A stretch of DNA of 64,000 nucleotides from Nostoc sp. NMS8. GTDB taxonomy: Bacteria > Cyanobacteriota > Cyanobacteriia > Cyanobacteriales > Nostocaceae. The translations under genes and the position numbers were made by a program. Location of the stretch: the NCBI RefSeq assembly GCF_017115045.1, contig NZ_JABXKK010000040.1:1-64000 (forward strand), written 5' to 3'. The notes beneath the pieces were generated by a model. That model was given only the letters and a program-made list of their open reading frames with translations. It had not been told where the DNA came from and ran no database searches. Position 1 is the stretch's first letter. Every line of letters begins with the position of its first letter. Below, in pieces: positions 35,968 through 44,989 of this stretch.

Positions 35968-36645
35968 TTATGCGTTATCGGTTGTTTCTTCATCAACAGC
36001 TTTAACTACTACATTCGCATACCTTTGAAGAATATAAGCCGCTTGGAATATATCTAAAACTGCACCTTGAAGCTGATTTATATTAATTTGTAAACCCTCT
36101 ATATTAGAACCTCTAAAATCTGTATTTTTAAATTTAGCATCAGCAAGGATAACATTATTCATTTGGCAATTTATAAATTTTACATTCATCAGAAAAGATT
36201 CTATAAATGTAGAATCTTCAAGGATACAATTGTCAAAAATAGCATTGTCAAATTTACTTGAATTAAATTGTGATAATTGTCCTTGACAGCCTTTAAAAAT
36301 AACATTTTTGAATCTGGACTTTATTGCTTGAAATCCCAGCAATCTACAGTTAATAAATTCAACTCTATTCAGTGAAGCTTCTTCCCATTCAGTATTGGCA
36401 AAATCACTTTTAGCAATTCTAACATCTTGCAGAGTAAGTTTTTTAAAGTAAGTATTTATAGATTTAACATTATCAAAGTATGCATACTGAAAATCTACTC
36501 CTTTCGTTCCCTCAATTTGGCAATTTGATAAATGTACATTTTGATAGCTTTCTAATTCATATAATTGGTTATCTGGTATACCCTTATTCATTGTTTCATA
36601 TAAAGGTAAATTAGGAGGATCAATCGCTGTATGCTTGCTAGACAT
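35968..36645 (-). CDS. Pentapeptide-repeat-like protein
   Basis: 225 residues. Degenerate A(D/N)LxX-type pentapeptides run through residues 35-190 (VHLSNCQIEG, IFKGCQGQLSQF, FDNAIFDNCILEDSTF, FINCQMNNVILADAKFKNTDFRG), predicting a right-handed quadrilateral beta helix. No signal peptide; a short helical tail follows. Role unknown. The base composition is more AT-rich than its neighbours, which might point to transfer. Confidence 0.8.
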   Translation of the reverse strand: MSSKHTAIDPPNLPLYETMNKGIPDNQLYELESYQNVHLSNCQIEGTKGVDFQYAYFDNVKSINTYFKKLTLQDVRIAKSDFANTEWEEASLNRVEFINCRLLGFQAIKSRFKNVIFKGCQGQLSQFNSSKFDNAIFDNCILEDSTFIESFLMNVKFINCQMNNVILADAKFKNTDFRGSNIEGLQININQLQGAVLDIFQAAYILQRYANVVVKAVDEETTDNA

Positions 36646-36933
36646 ATTTTTTACTTGAAATCATCTCATCTAAAAAATACCATACACCTTATGAATGCTC
36701 TAATAGTCAAGTAAAAAATACATTTCCTTATTTTTATTAAATTTAATACAAAATTAGATTGAGCAAAAATGCAACTCCTTCTAAAAAGCAGCTTATAACA
36801 AAGCTTGAAGAAAAATTCAGAAGTCAGAATCAAGACGCTACTCGAAAATACTCGCTCTAAGCGTTGGCGCAGCCTCTCGTAGAGAGCGTCATTTTGAATT
36901 TTGAATTGTTAACTTCCGTCCCTGCTGCTTACC

Positions 36934-37317
36934 TTATTGCTCTTCGGCAGTGTAAGTATAAAATTGATCAAAAGCTCCCACCGTTTCAAATTTATAAGAA
37001 GGTATCCAAGAGTTTATTTTTAAATCTGTACGATAAATACTAAAAACAACAAAATTTTGCCTTTCTGTAGTCCTAGCAATAATTCCTTGGATTTGTGGGT
37101 TAGCTGAATCAACCAACTTATCACAATTAAAGCGGATTAAATTTTCGATAATATTCGTAGTCTTTTTACATACATCGGTTTTTAAGTATTTTGTCAGCCG
37201 TTGAACTGCATATTCTTCGTATTCAACCTGACTGGGATTGGTTTTCGCCATTGTCACACCCAAGGCGGCAAGTCCTACTGCTGCTCCAGTATACGCGATG
37301 ATGGTCAATGGTTTCAT
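36934..37317 (-). CDS. DUF4359 domain-containing protein
   Basis: 127 residues from the ATG at 37317 (an upstream in-frame TTG would add three). One N-terminal transmembrane segment (about 4-23, IIAYTGAAVGLAALGVTMA), then a globular part with two cysteines (DVCKK, FNCDKL) and a strand-rich end (NFVVFSIYRTDL, FYTYTA). It matches the cyanobacterial DUF4359 family of membrane-anchored proteins; function unknown. Confidence 0.8.
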   Translation of the reverse strand: MKPLTIIAYTGAAVGLAALGVTMAKTNPSQVEYEEYAVQRLTKYLKTDVCKKTTNIIENLIRFNCDKLVDSANPQIQGIIARTTERQNFVVFSIYRTDLKINSWIPSYKFETVGAFDQFYTYTAEEQ

Positions 37318-37398
37318 ATTTGCCAAGTAAAATTCATTGTAATCGTTAGATTCTGGAGACTCTAAATCAACTAAATCCGTTCCTTGAAGAAAAACTCT

Positions 37399-37427
37399 TG
37401 ATCGCTAGCCAAATTATTGCTATAATT
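37399..37427 (+). promoter_or_regulatory. Promoter of tRNA-His
   Basis: TTGATC (37399..37404), 17 bp spacer, TATAAT (37422..37427), 13 bp before the tRNA. Confidence 0.75.
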
Positions 37428-37440
37428 CAAATTGTTGAAT

Positions 37441-37514
37441 GGCGAGCGTAGCCAAGTGGTTAAGGCAGTGGTTTGTGGTACCACCATTCGTGGGTTCAAT
37501 TCCCATCGTTCGCC
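37441..37514 (+). tRNA. tRNA-His (anticodon GTG)
   Basis: 74 nt including the encoded extra G at position -1 that is the histidine identity element, paired with C73. Acceptor GCGAGCG/CGTTCGC, D arm GCC...GGC, anticodon stem GTGGT/ACCAC with loop TTGTGGT (GTG), T arm GTGGG-TTCAATT-CCCAT. Confidence 0.96.
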
Positions 37515-38024
37515 CTATATAATTTTATATCGATCCATACATTCCTATATAGAGGTGGATTGTGGTTTTGAAGATTCATAACCACTACTTTAGCAAGGAT
37601 CTGCTATGTACAAGTTTATAGACTTGAAAGGGTTGTAAACCCACAATCATTAATTAGTTTATCTTATTGAATAAGTTGATATATATAAGAAAATCTACTT
37701 TCTCAAGGGAAATTAGGTGTAAGATGTCTTACAACATCCTACTTCTCTAGGAGAAGGGCTAAGGATAGAGAAGCCCTTACTGTTAACTAAAGGAATAAAA
37801 ATTGTATTCCTTTGGTTAGAGCAAAAAATATTGAGCCATAGATACTTTAGTTAAAGTAGAACATGATTTAAGTGCTTACTGAAAATTTGATATTTGTAGG
37901 TACACAGATAAATCACATTTATCTGTGTTATTTCGTGTTTATGTGCGGTTTGAGAAAAGTTTGAGGCTTATTTGTCTAGCCTTAAAAGTTAATAATGCAA
38001 ACATCGTTATCTAATGGAGTTGCC
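37515..38024. other. susA upstream region
   Basis: Non-coding. It contains the perfect hairpin ACACAGATAAA (37902..37912) with TTTATCTGTGT (37918..37928) about 95 bp before the susA start, and a leader rich in A and T. The hairpin could be a leader structure or an operator; no other element is clear. Confidence 0.5.
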
Positions 38025-40445
38025 ATGTCTGAATTGTTTCAAGCAGTCTTAGATAGTGAAGAAAGAAGTGATTTGCGTTCCTTTATTAGTCAATTACGCC
38101 AGCAAGAAAAAAAGTACTTGCTACGGAACGACATACTTAATGTATATAGTGAGTATTGCTCCAAGTCTCAGAAACCTGAAACTTTTTACACTTCTTCTGA
38201 GTTAGGAAAACTCATTTACTATACTCAGGAAATTATTCAGGAGGACTCAAACTTTTGTTTCATTATCCGTTCTAAGATTGCCAGCCAAGAAGTTTATTGG
38301 TTGACTTCAGACTTGAGCTTTGAGCCGATGACGGTACAGGATTTGTTGGATCTGCGCGATCGCTTCGTCAACAAATCTCATCCTAACGACGGCGGCTTGC
38401 TAGAGTTGGATTTTGGCCCGTTTTATGACTACGCTCCAGTCATCCGCGACCCCAAAAATATTGGTAAGGGGGTGCAATTCCTCAACCGCTATCTTTCCAG
38501 CCAACTATTCCAAGACTCCAAAGAATTGCTGGACAGCTTATTTCATTTCTTACGCCTGCACCACTACAACGGTATTCAACTGCTGATCAGCGATCGCATT
38601 CAATCGCAGCAGCAACTTTCTCAGCAAGTTAAAAAAGCGATCGATTTTGTGAATAATCGCGCCGACAATGAACTCTATGAACAATTCCGGTTTCAATTGC
38701 AAACAATGGGTTTTGAACCGGGTTGGGGTAACACCGCAGCGCGAGTCCGGGAAACCCTCAATATTCTCGATGAATTGATTGATTCTCCCGATCCTCAAAC
38801 CCTAGAAGCTTTCATCTCTCGCGTCCCGATGATTTTTAGAATCGTCTTGGTGTCAGCTCACGGTTGGTTTGGGCAAGAGGGCGTTTTGGGGCGTCCCGAT
38901 ACTGGTGGTCAAGTAGTTTACGTCCTCGATCAGGCAAAAAGCTTAGAGAAGCAGCTACAAGAAGATGTCATACTAGCTGGTTTAGAGGGATTGAATGTCC
39001 AGCCAAAGGTAATTATTCTCACCCGTTTGATTCCCAACAGTGATGGTACTCTTTGTAATCAACGGCTAGAAAAAGTCCTTGGTAGTGAAAACGCTTGGAT
39101 TTTGCGAGTACCTTTGCGAGAATTTAACCCCAACATGACTCAAAACTGGATTTCCCGGTTTGAGTTTTGGCCTTATTTAGAAACTTTCGCCATTGACTCA
39201 GAAAGAGAACTACGGGCAGAATTTCACGGCACGCCTGACTTAATAGTTGGCAACTATACCGATGGAAATTTAGTGGCATTTTTGCTGGCGCGACGGCTGA
39301 AAGTGACACAATGTAACGTTGCCCATGCTTTAGAAAAATCTAAATACTTATTCAGTAACCTCTACTGGCAAGATTTGGAAGATAAATATCATTTTTCCTT
39401 GCAATTCACTGCTGATTTAATTGCCATGAACGCTGCCAATTTTGTGATTAGCAGCACCTACCAAGAAATTGTCGGGACACATGATAGTGTGGGACAGTAC
39501 GAATCTTATAAGTGCTTCACTATGCCGGAGTTGTACCATGTAACCAATGGCATTGAATTATTTAGTCCCAAGTTTAATGTCGTACCCCCTGGAGTAAACG
39601 AAAATAATTACTTCCCCTACACCCGAAATAAAGACCGCGTAGAGAGCGATCGCCAACGCCTTGCAGAAACACTCTTTACTCTAGAAGACCCCGCGCAAAT
39701 CTTTGGTAAACTCGACGATCCTAACAAGCGCCCTCTCTTCTCAATGGCGCGACTTGACCACATCAAAAACCTCACCGGTTTAGCTGAATGTTATGGTCAA
39801 AGTAAAGAATTACAAGAACATTACAACTTAATTTTGGTGGCGGGTAAATTGCGCGTCGAAGAATCAGGTGATAACGAAGAACGCGACGAAATTATTAAAC
39901 TCTATCAAATTATTGACGAGTACAATCTCCACGGAAAGATTCGCTGGTTGGGTGTCCGCTTGACTAAAACTGATTCCGGTGAAATTTACCGAGTCATTGC
40001 CGATCATCAGGGAATTTTTGTACAACCAGCTTTATTTGAAGCTTTTGGATTGACCATTTTAGAAGCAATGGTTTCAGGATTACCGACTTTCGCCACACAG
40101 TTTGGTGGGCCATTAGAGATTATTCAAGATAAGGTGAATGGCTTTTTGATTAACCCGACAAATTTAGAGGAAACAGCCACAAAAATTGTGAGTTTTATCA
40201 CTAAATGCGAACAAAATCCTAACTATTGGAATGAAATTTCTCAGCGAGGAATTGACCGAGTTTACACTACCTATACTTGGAAAATTCACACTACCAAGCT
40301 ATTATCATTAGCGCGAATTTATGGCTTCTGGAACTTTACCTCAAAGGAAAATCGGGAAGATTTGTTACGTTATCTTGAGGCTTTGTTTTATTTAATTTAC
40401 AAGCCAAGAGCGCAACAGCTATTAGAGCAGCATAAACACCGTTAG
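38025..40445 (+). CDS. susA: Sucrose synthase
   Basis: 806 residues, the length of Anabaena SusA. It reversibly cleaves sucrose with UDP/ADP to fructose and a nucleotide sugar, feeding glycogen synthesis or heterocyst metabolism. The N-terminal sucrose-synthase regulatory domain (LRSFISQLRQQEKKYLLRNDIL) is followed by GT-B domains: SAHGWFGQEGVLGRPDTGGQV and the donor-site EAFGLTILEAMVSGLPTFAT. I chose the ATG at 38025 (GGAG just before it) over the one at 37995. Monocistronic, followed by a TGACTAA tract. Confidence 0.95.
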   Translation: MSELFQAVLDSEERSDLRSFISQLRQQEKKYLLRNDILNVYSEYCSKSQKPETFYTSSELGKLIYYTQEIIQEDSNFCFIIRSKIASQEVYWLTSDLSFEPMTVQDLLDLRDRFVNKSHPNDGGLLELDFGPFYDYAPVIRDPKNIGKGVQFLNRYLSSQLFQDSKELLDSLFHFLRLHHYNGIQLLISDRIQSQQQLSQQVKKAIDFVNNRADNELYEQFRFQLQTMGFEPGWGNTAARVRETLNILDELIDSPDPQTLEAFISRVPMIFRIVLVSAHGWFGQEGVLGRPDTGGQVVYVLDQAKSLEKQLQEDVILAGLEGLNVQPKVIILTRLIPNSDGTLCNQRLEKVLGSENAWILRVPLREFNPNMTQNWISRFEFWPYLETFAIDSERELRAEFHGTPDLIVGNYTDGNLVAFLLARRLKVTQCNVAHALEKSKYLFSNLYWQDLEDKYHFSLQFTADLIAMNAANFVISSTYQEIVGTHDSVGQYESYKCFTMPELYHVTNGIELFSPKFNVVPPGVNENNYFPYTRNKDRVESDRQRLAETLFTLEDPAQIFGKLDDPNKRPLFSMARLDHIKNLTGLAECYGQSKELQEHYNLILVAGKLRVEESGDNEERDEIIKLYQIIDEYNLHGKIRWLGVRLTKTDSGEIYRVIADHQGIFVQPALFEAFGLTILEAMVSGLPTFATQFGGPLEIIQDKVNGFLINPTNLEETATKIVSFITKCEQNPNYWNEISQRGIDRVYTTYTWKIHTTKLLSLARIYGFWNFTSKENREDLLRYLEALFYLIYKPRAQQLLEQHKHR

Positions 40446-40484
40446 TTTGTGATTAGTCATTAGCTAATGACTAATGACTAATAA

Positions 40485-41039
40485 CTAAATTGTCAACGCA
40501 CCCCAAGTTCGCTGACCAACTACTCCATCTACTCCTAAATTTCGCTGGTTTTGAAAGGCTTTGATAGCCGTCTCTGTGAGTGCGCCAAAAATTCCATCTA
40601 CTCTCACAGCGTAACCGTTAGATACTAACAGCTGTTGTAAAGCTCTGACAGCAACACCAGAACTACCAAAATAAAGAGTTGGTAGAGTTTGGCTACTAAA
40701 CTTCTGGAACTTTCCTGTAGCCTTTGTACGGATTTTACCTCCAGACTGAGAATACTTTTTAGACTGACTTAATTTAGAAGAAATTAGGAACTGATTTTTT
40801 CTACTAATTTTCTTAAGTATGTTTTCTTTCTCTACTTTTAACGCTGAGGAAGAAGCTGGGGAAATTTCATCTGTCTGCATAAATTCAGGTGGCGTGACTT
40901 GGGCAGTTATCTCTAACTGACTCTGTTTTGACTGGTTTAGTCCATTTTCCACCTGAAATAATTGCTGCTGTGGCAAACTGTCCCCAGATGCTTGTCTGAT
41001 TGTTAACATGCCCGTCATTATCAGGCCAATTTCAGTCAT
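40485..41039 (-). CDS. Peptidoglycan-binding domain protein
   Basis: 184 residues. The last ~65 residues are a PG_binding_1 domain (LYFGSSGVAVRALQQLLVSNGYAVRVDGIFGALTET...GVVGQRTWGAL). The N-terminal 115 residues are low-complexity and disordered (Ser/Lys/Gln-rich) with no clear signal peptide; a short hydrophobic start (IGLIMTGMLTI) might be one. It probably tethers to the cell wall; partner unknown. Confidence 0.8.
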   Translation of the reverse strand: MTEIGLIMTGMLTIRQASGDSLPQQQLFQVENGLNQSKQSQLEITAQVTPPEFMQTDEISPASSSALKVEKENILKKISRKNQFLISSKLSQSKKYSQSGGKIRTKATGKFQKFSSQTLPTLYFGSSGVAVRALQQLLVSNGYAVRVDGIFGALTETAIKAFQNQRNLGVDGVVGQRTWGALTI

Positions 41040-41525
41040 TGTAGTTTATTTTACTTCAACCAATATTTCTTTGAAGCAACAATATTGCTGCTGTCTGGGA
41101 TAGTACATGCTCACAAAATAAAAAAGTCATGTACTAATTTTTTCACATAATATTGTCATGTTCATATTTACTTACCTCCGATGCCATCTAATTAGAATCA
41201 TGTCATTACTTTTGTGCTTTTTTATCTTTAATCAAGGTGTCAATTTGTCAGATATACTATCTAAATCAACGGTTTAGACAATAACATACTATACGATCGT
41301 CTGGGAATGCCATCAAATCGAGACGCGATAAATCGCCCTCTCTACAAGTGTTTTGGGTTTATCTGAACTGTATTGCGCTATCACTCACTCGTACTGAATT
41401 TTGACTGGAGCCAGAGCGTCTCCGGCTCTGCTCCTGAGTTGTGAATTATTCTGATAAAATCCCTGTAGGTATAGCCCATCGGAGACATTGCTTAGTATAC
41501 CGAGTTATGGATACTGAAAAGCTTT
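41040..41525. other. Intergenic region with one dispersed repeat
   Basis: No gene. Contains the 37 bp repeat at 41321..41357 and an AGAGCGTCTCCGGCTCTGC hairpin near 41414..41430. The rest is AT-rich. Confidence 0.5.
41321..41357. repeat. 37 bp dispersed repeat, copy 1
   Basis: Reads AGACGCGATAAATCGCC then CTCTACAAGTGTTTTGGG; the reverse complement of 58182..58218 with 36 of 37 positions equal. The GCGATAAATCGC core is itself a palindrome. Confidence 0.9.
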
Positions 41526-42299
41526 TTACCTTTTTTCATCTCGCCACAAAGCAATACCGCCTAATAAACCAGTGATATTGGGGATGAGTTTCACATTTAA
41601 CGGTAGCTGGAAATTTACTCTCACAGCTTCGCCACCGCCAATGTACAGGTAATCATAATTAAATAGATGTTGCAAAGATGCGATCGCTTTTTCTAAACGC
41701 CTATTCCACCTTTTATCACCAATTTTTTCTAACTCTGCACGCCCCAACTGTTGCTCGAAAGTCTCTCCTTTGCGAAACGGATGATGCCCCATTTCCATAT
41801 TCGGCACTAGTCTCCCATCCACAAATAAGGCCGAACCAAACCCCGTACCCAGGGTAATCACCAATTCCACACCTTTACCTGCGATCGCACCAAACCCCTG
41901 CATATCTGCATCATTAATCACCCGTATAGGCTTATTTAAGTGTTTTAATAATGCTGTTTCCAAATCAAATCCGATCCAATCTGGATGTAAGTTTACCGCT
42001 GTTTCTGTAACTCCACAGCGCACCACACCGGGGAAACCAACCGAAACGCGATGAAATTCACCTTGAGCCGCTGCCAACACAACAATTGCATTAATTACAA
42101 CCTCTGGTGTTGCAGGTTGCGGTGTATCTAAACGCGCCCTTTCGGTTACAGGATTCCCCGTAATATCCAAAACCATAGCCTTAACGCCACTACCGCCAAT
42201 ATCAACTGATAGGGTACGAATCGATCCATTTTCGTCAACCATTGAGTCTACATCCTTGTTAATAGCTGCTATTTCGTTATTAATTATGCTCTGCTGCAT
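41526..42299 (-). CDS. ppgK: Polyphosphate glucokinase (ROK family)
   Basis: 257 residues. The N-terminal phosphate-binding motif LSVDIGGSGVKAMVLDITG, INDADMQGFGAIAGKG and VITLGTGFGSALFVDGRL are ROK glucokinase/PPGK signatures. It phosphorylates glucose with polyphosphate (or ATP). The first 25 residues before LSVDIGG are an extension rich in Asn/Asp. It lies near susA and could use glucose from sugar breakdown. Confidence 0.85.
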   Translation of the reverse strand: MQQSIINNEIAAINKDVDSMVDENGSIRTLSVDIGGSGVKAMVLDITGNPVTERARLDTPQPATPEVVINAIVVLAAAQGEFHRVSVGFPGVVRCGVTETAVNLHPDWIGFDLETALLKHLNKPIRVINDADMQGFGAIAGKGVELVITLGTGFGSALFVDGRLVPNMEMGHHPFRKGETFEQQLGRAELEKIGDKRWNRRLEKAIASLQHLFNYDYLYIGGGEAVRVNFQLPLNVKLIPNITGLLGGIALWRDEKR

Positions 42300-42522
42300 T
42301 TGATAATATCTGGATGTTTGGAGAGTTTTTATATTGCTAGAGAGAGATCAATTCAAAATTAAAGAACTTCTTCCCCTGTCAAAAGTTAAAAATCTCATAC
42401 ATTTGATGCAGGAGAGCATCTAGATTTGTTAATGTAAGAATAATGAAAATAGTACTGGCGTAGCTGCTTAAAATCTATTGAGCAGCAAGTTTCTATATAA
42501 AAGTAATATAAGAGAAAGAATT

Positions 42523-43026
42523 ATGACGGCGTTTGAACCTCAAAGCATCCGCTCGTATAGCCAAGAAGATGTCCAACAAATTCTGCACTTGGCGATCGCT
42601 CGTCAAGCTGATGACAAAGATACAGAATTTTCTTATGAGCAAATATTAGAAATTGCCGCTGAGTTAGAAATATCACCTGATTCTTTAAAACTAGCAGAAC
42701 GCGATTGGAGCGTACAACAGGGTCAAGTCGAACAACGAAAAGCTTTTGACGCCTACCGCATCAGAAGGTTTCAGAAGCGTTTAGGCAATTATGCAATTTT
42801 CAATGGTTTTTTTATACTAATGAATTTAGTCACTGGTGGCGCAATTACTTGGTCAATGTACATTGTACTATTCTGTGGATTGCCTATAGGGCTTGATGTT
42901 TGGAACACCTTTCAAATTAAGGGTGAAGAGTATGAAATGGCATTCCAAAAGTGGAGTCGTAAACATCAGATTAAAAAAACCATCAGCACAGTTTTGAATA
43001 AGTGGTTTAAGGCATTACAGGCTTAG
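42523..43026 (+). CDS. 2TM domain-containing protein
   Basis: 167 residues from the ATG at 42523 (GAGAAAG before it); a longer frame starts at 42478. A soluble helical N-terminus (SQEDVQQILHLAIARQADD, EFSYEQILEIAAELEISPDSL) is followed by two close transmembrane helices (about 98-115 and 120-140) and a basic tail. This is the 2TM family, whose N-terminal part resembles the SHOCT/helix-turn module. Role unknown. Confidence 0.8.
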   Translation: MTAFEPQSIRSYSQEDVQQILHLAIARQADDKDTEFSYEQILEIAAELEISPDSLKLAERDWSVQQGQVEQRKAFDAYRIRRFQKRLGNYAIFNGFFILMNLVTGGAITWSMYIVLFCGLPIGLDVWNTFQIKGEEYEMAFQKWSRKHQIKKTISTVLNKWFKALQA

Positions 43027-43047
43027 AGGATGTTTGTTAAGTTTTAG

Positions 43048-43190
43048 GCGAATATAATGAGACTGTTGGCGAATTCTATGTAAACCGCAATTTCTGGGGT
43101 GAGAAGCTACGACATTTCAAGCTTTTGAGGATAGCGATACCTACGGTGGGCTGCGCCTACGCAATTCGCCAACAGAGTCATATAATTCGC
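43048..43190. mobile_element. 143 bp MITE-like element
   Basis: 28 bp ends GCGAATATAATGAGACTGTT (start of left arm at 43048..43075) and the reverse-complementary arm at 43163..43190 match at 23 of 28 positions, including the 13 inner bases around CTGTTGGCGAATT. No ORF inside. Confidence 0.7.
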
Positions 43191-43192
43191 TA

Positions 43193-43274
43193 CTACACAA
43201 ACTTAGTCCGCCTGCGCGGACTAACCAAAAATTGACGGTTTTAAACCCACGGAGGTGGGTTAAGTTTTGTGTAG
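43193..43274. repeat. 82 bp stem-loop repeat
   Basis: CTACACAAACTTA (43193..43205) pairs with TAAGTTTTGTGTAG (43261..43274); inside are AGTCCGCCTGCGCGGACT and ACCCACGGAGGTGGGT hairpins. The total fold is a three-branched cruciform, likely a dispersed Nostoc element. Confidence 0.7.
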
Positions 43275-43545
43275 CTGCGATTTCTAATCGCCAGGTATAT
43301 TTGCAAAGGTGAGATGCTCCTAAGGTCAAAAGTCAAAAGAATTGTATTCCAAGGTCTTGCACCATTTGATAATAGTATGTTTATTTCCGCCGTACTGGAC
43401 TAGACCCATAATCAAGTGCTGAGTTCTAGGCGAGATTTTTCACTCACCGCTTTTGAATCTATTGAGGTTTGTAAATAATTTGTATTTCTGCAAGGAATAT
43501 TCCTTTAGACTGAACTTTAACTGAAAAATGTGGGAATAAACACAA

Positions 43546-43866
43546 ATGCATTCGTTAAATATATTTTGTCACGAATTTGTAGTTGCTGTTTCCTTTGTAG
43601 CTTGCATTATTGGACTGTTGTTACTGTGGGACGGGCAGCAGCAAACAAATGATGTGGAAGAAACAGAGCGAATTCTGTTCAGAATGAGCTTTAGTTACTG
43701 GCTAGTTTATTGTGTAGCTTTCGGTCTGGAGAAAATGGTTTTACCCAACTGGGAATCTTTACTCATGACTTTGAAAATAACTACGGCTCTGTCATATTTC
43801 TTAACTTTTTCTTGCATTGTTAGTTTGCCGCTACACAAATTTGCAGTACATCGGGTTGAAGAATAG
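43546..43866 (+). CDS. Small three-helix membrane protein of unknown function
   Basis: 106 residues, unrecognised. Hydrophobic segments at about 9-28 (VVAVSFVACIIGLLLLW), 48-63 and 72-95 predict three transmembrane helices; the loop after the first is acidic and Gln-rich. The start ATG at 43546 is 8 bases after GGAATAA. Confidence 0.6.
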   Translation: MHSLNIFCHEFVVAVSFVACIIGLLLLWDGQQQTNDVEETERILFRMSFSYWLVYCVAFGLEKMVLPNWESLLMTLKITTALSYFLTFSCIVSLPLHKFAVHRVEE

Positions 43867-43978
43867 TTTTTTGGGCATAGGGCATGGGGTAAAACTAGTT
43901 CCGTTAGCGGTAGCGGGCCATTGAAACCGTTCCGATTCCCACTCATTACTCATTACTCCTAAAAGGCATGAGCAATAA

Positions 43979-44323
43979 TTAACATCTCATAGCGATCGCT
44001 AATGTTGTTTCTAATTGATCTTGGGGTAAAGTCGTTAAAATAAATACTTCTTGTACCGTCTTACCCTGCCGTGCGATAACTTTATAACCACCACGAATCG
44101 GTACTGAGACGCGAAGTTGCATTTTTGGACAGTGACCTTTTGCCCGCCCAATCACTCCTGGCGTCACAGTTTGGATACCATCATGCTGACAAAGACGTTC
44201 TAATATGGGAATCAGACCAGAAAGATGTGTCGAGTGATTCCAAACTAGTCTAGCAGCTTTTTGTGTTCGCGTAGCGTCTCGTAGAGAAGCCGTGCGGAGA
44301 GGATCTACGGTGGGTTTGCCCAT
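43979..44323 (-). CDS. DUF2103-like protein with repeat-derived insert
   Basis: 114 residues from the ATG at 44323 (a longer frame continues into clpS). Core: ARLVWNHSTHLSGLIPILERL, GVIGRAKGHCPKMQLRVSVPIRGGYKVIARQGKTVQEVFI; this resembles the DUF2103 family of predicted metal-binding proteins, with conserved His and Cys. Residues about 9-22 (LRTASLRDATRTQKAA) are encoded by a dispersed repeat (about 44262..44296) and are not family sequence. It follows clpS by a few bases, in the same operon. Function unknown. Confidence 0.65.
   Translation of the reverse strand: MGKPTVDPLRTASLRDATRTQKAARLVWNHSTHLSGLIPILERLCQHDGIQTVTPGVIGRAKGHCPKMQLRVSVPIRGGYKVIARQGKTVQEVFILTTLPQDQLETTLAIAMRC
44262..44296. 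repeat. Dispersed repeat in frame in the DUF2103-like gene
   Basis: TTCGCGTAGCGTCTCGTAGA is the core of a motif also seen at about 1566..1595 and 36853..36888, here read through as protein. Confidence 0.7.
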
Positions 44324-44331
44324 AATCTTAA

Positions 44332-44673
44332 TTAAGCTGCTTCTAGAGGTGCCATTGTCAAACCGGCTCGGCGCAACTGCTGGTGATAGAGTTCCGCAGG
44401 TTCTTGGGGCCCGACCCAAACGATTGCTTGACCTTCATAGTGTACCTGATTAGTCAGATCCCACGCGCGATCGCCACTCATCCCCGGAATATATTTCATC
44501 AAACATTCAGCCACATGTGGGAATGTATTAAAATCGTCGTTTAATACAATCACTTTGTAATTTGGATAAGTCTTACGGACAACTTGACTAGACCGTTCAG
44601 GAGCTATGGTTGGTGCTGTAGCCATTCCGTAAACATCTGCTGAAAGTGTCATAACCATACAACAATTGGTCAA
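44332..44673 (-). CDS. clpS: ATP-dependent Clp protease adaptor ClpS
   Basis: 113 residues. The ClpS core YPNYKVIVLNDDFNTFPHVAECLMKYIPGMSGDRAWDLTNQVHYEGQAIVW binds N-degron substrates and delivers them to ClpAP/ClpCP; the Asn-Asp-Asp motif and HVAE lines are intact. An N-terminal tail of about 30 residues precedes it. The longer tail and sequence fit the second cyanobacterial ClpS type. Upstream of the DUF2103-like gene. Confidence 0.9.
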   Translation of the reverse strand: MTNCCMVMTLSADVYGMATAPTIAPERSSQVVRKTYPNYKVIVLNDDFNTFPHVAECLMKYIPGMSGDRAWDLTNQVHYEGQAIVWVGPQEPAELYHQQLRRAGLTMAPLEAA

Positions 44674-44989
44674 GATAATTTTACAAAACTACACTATAAG
44701 TAACTAGTTTAGTTCATTGTTTGGGGATTGGGGAATGGGAAGTTAGGAGTTAGGAGTTAGGAGTTATATCAGGTTCGGTTAAACACTGGTAATATTTGTA
44801 GGTTGGGTTGAGGAATAAAACTCAACACTTGATCTGTGTTCATGTTGGGTTTCACTGCTTTCAACTCAACCTACATTGATAGATTTTATTACAAGTAATC
44901 ACCCAAACTTGATATTAGAGTTAGGTATTGTGTCATTGGAAAGAATTTAATCCCCAGTCCCTAATCCCTAATCCCCAGTCCCCAATATC
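44674..44989. other. Intergenic region with repeats
   Basis: It holds a TTAGGAG heptamer tract (44738..44766), an inverted-repeat element (44797..44875) and an AATCCCCAGTCCC tract (44948..44990). No gene. Confidence 0.6.
44797..44875. mobile_element. 79 bp MITE-like element
   Basis: TGTAGGTTGGGTTGA (44797..44811) and TCAACTCAACCTACA (44861..44875) are inverted with one mismatch; the interior has AACTCAACACTT and GTTGGGTTTCAC repeats. It is a familiar dispersed type in Nostoc-like genomes. Confidence 0.7.

Larger units (their letters stand above)
43027..43545. other. Repeat-filled intergenic region
   Basis: Two adjacent inverted-repeat elements (43048..43190 and 43193..43274) occupy the first half; the second half is AT-rich leader of the next gene. 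Confidence 0.6.

Noticed and set aside
43141..43329. 62-codon minus-strand ORF
   Set aside because: It reads through the stem-loop repeats and has no ribosome-binding site.
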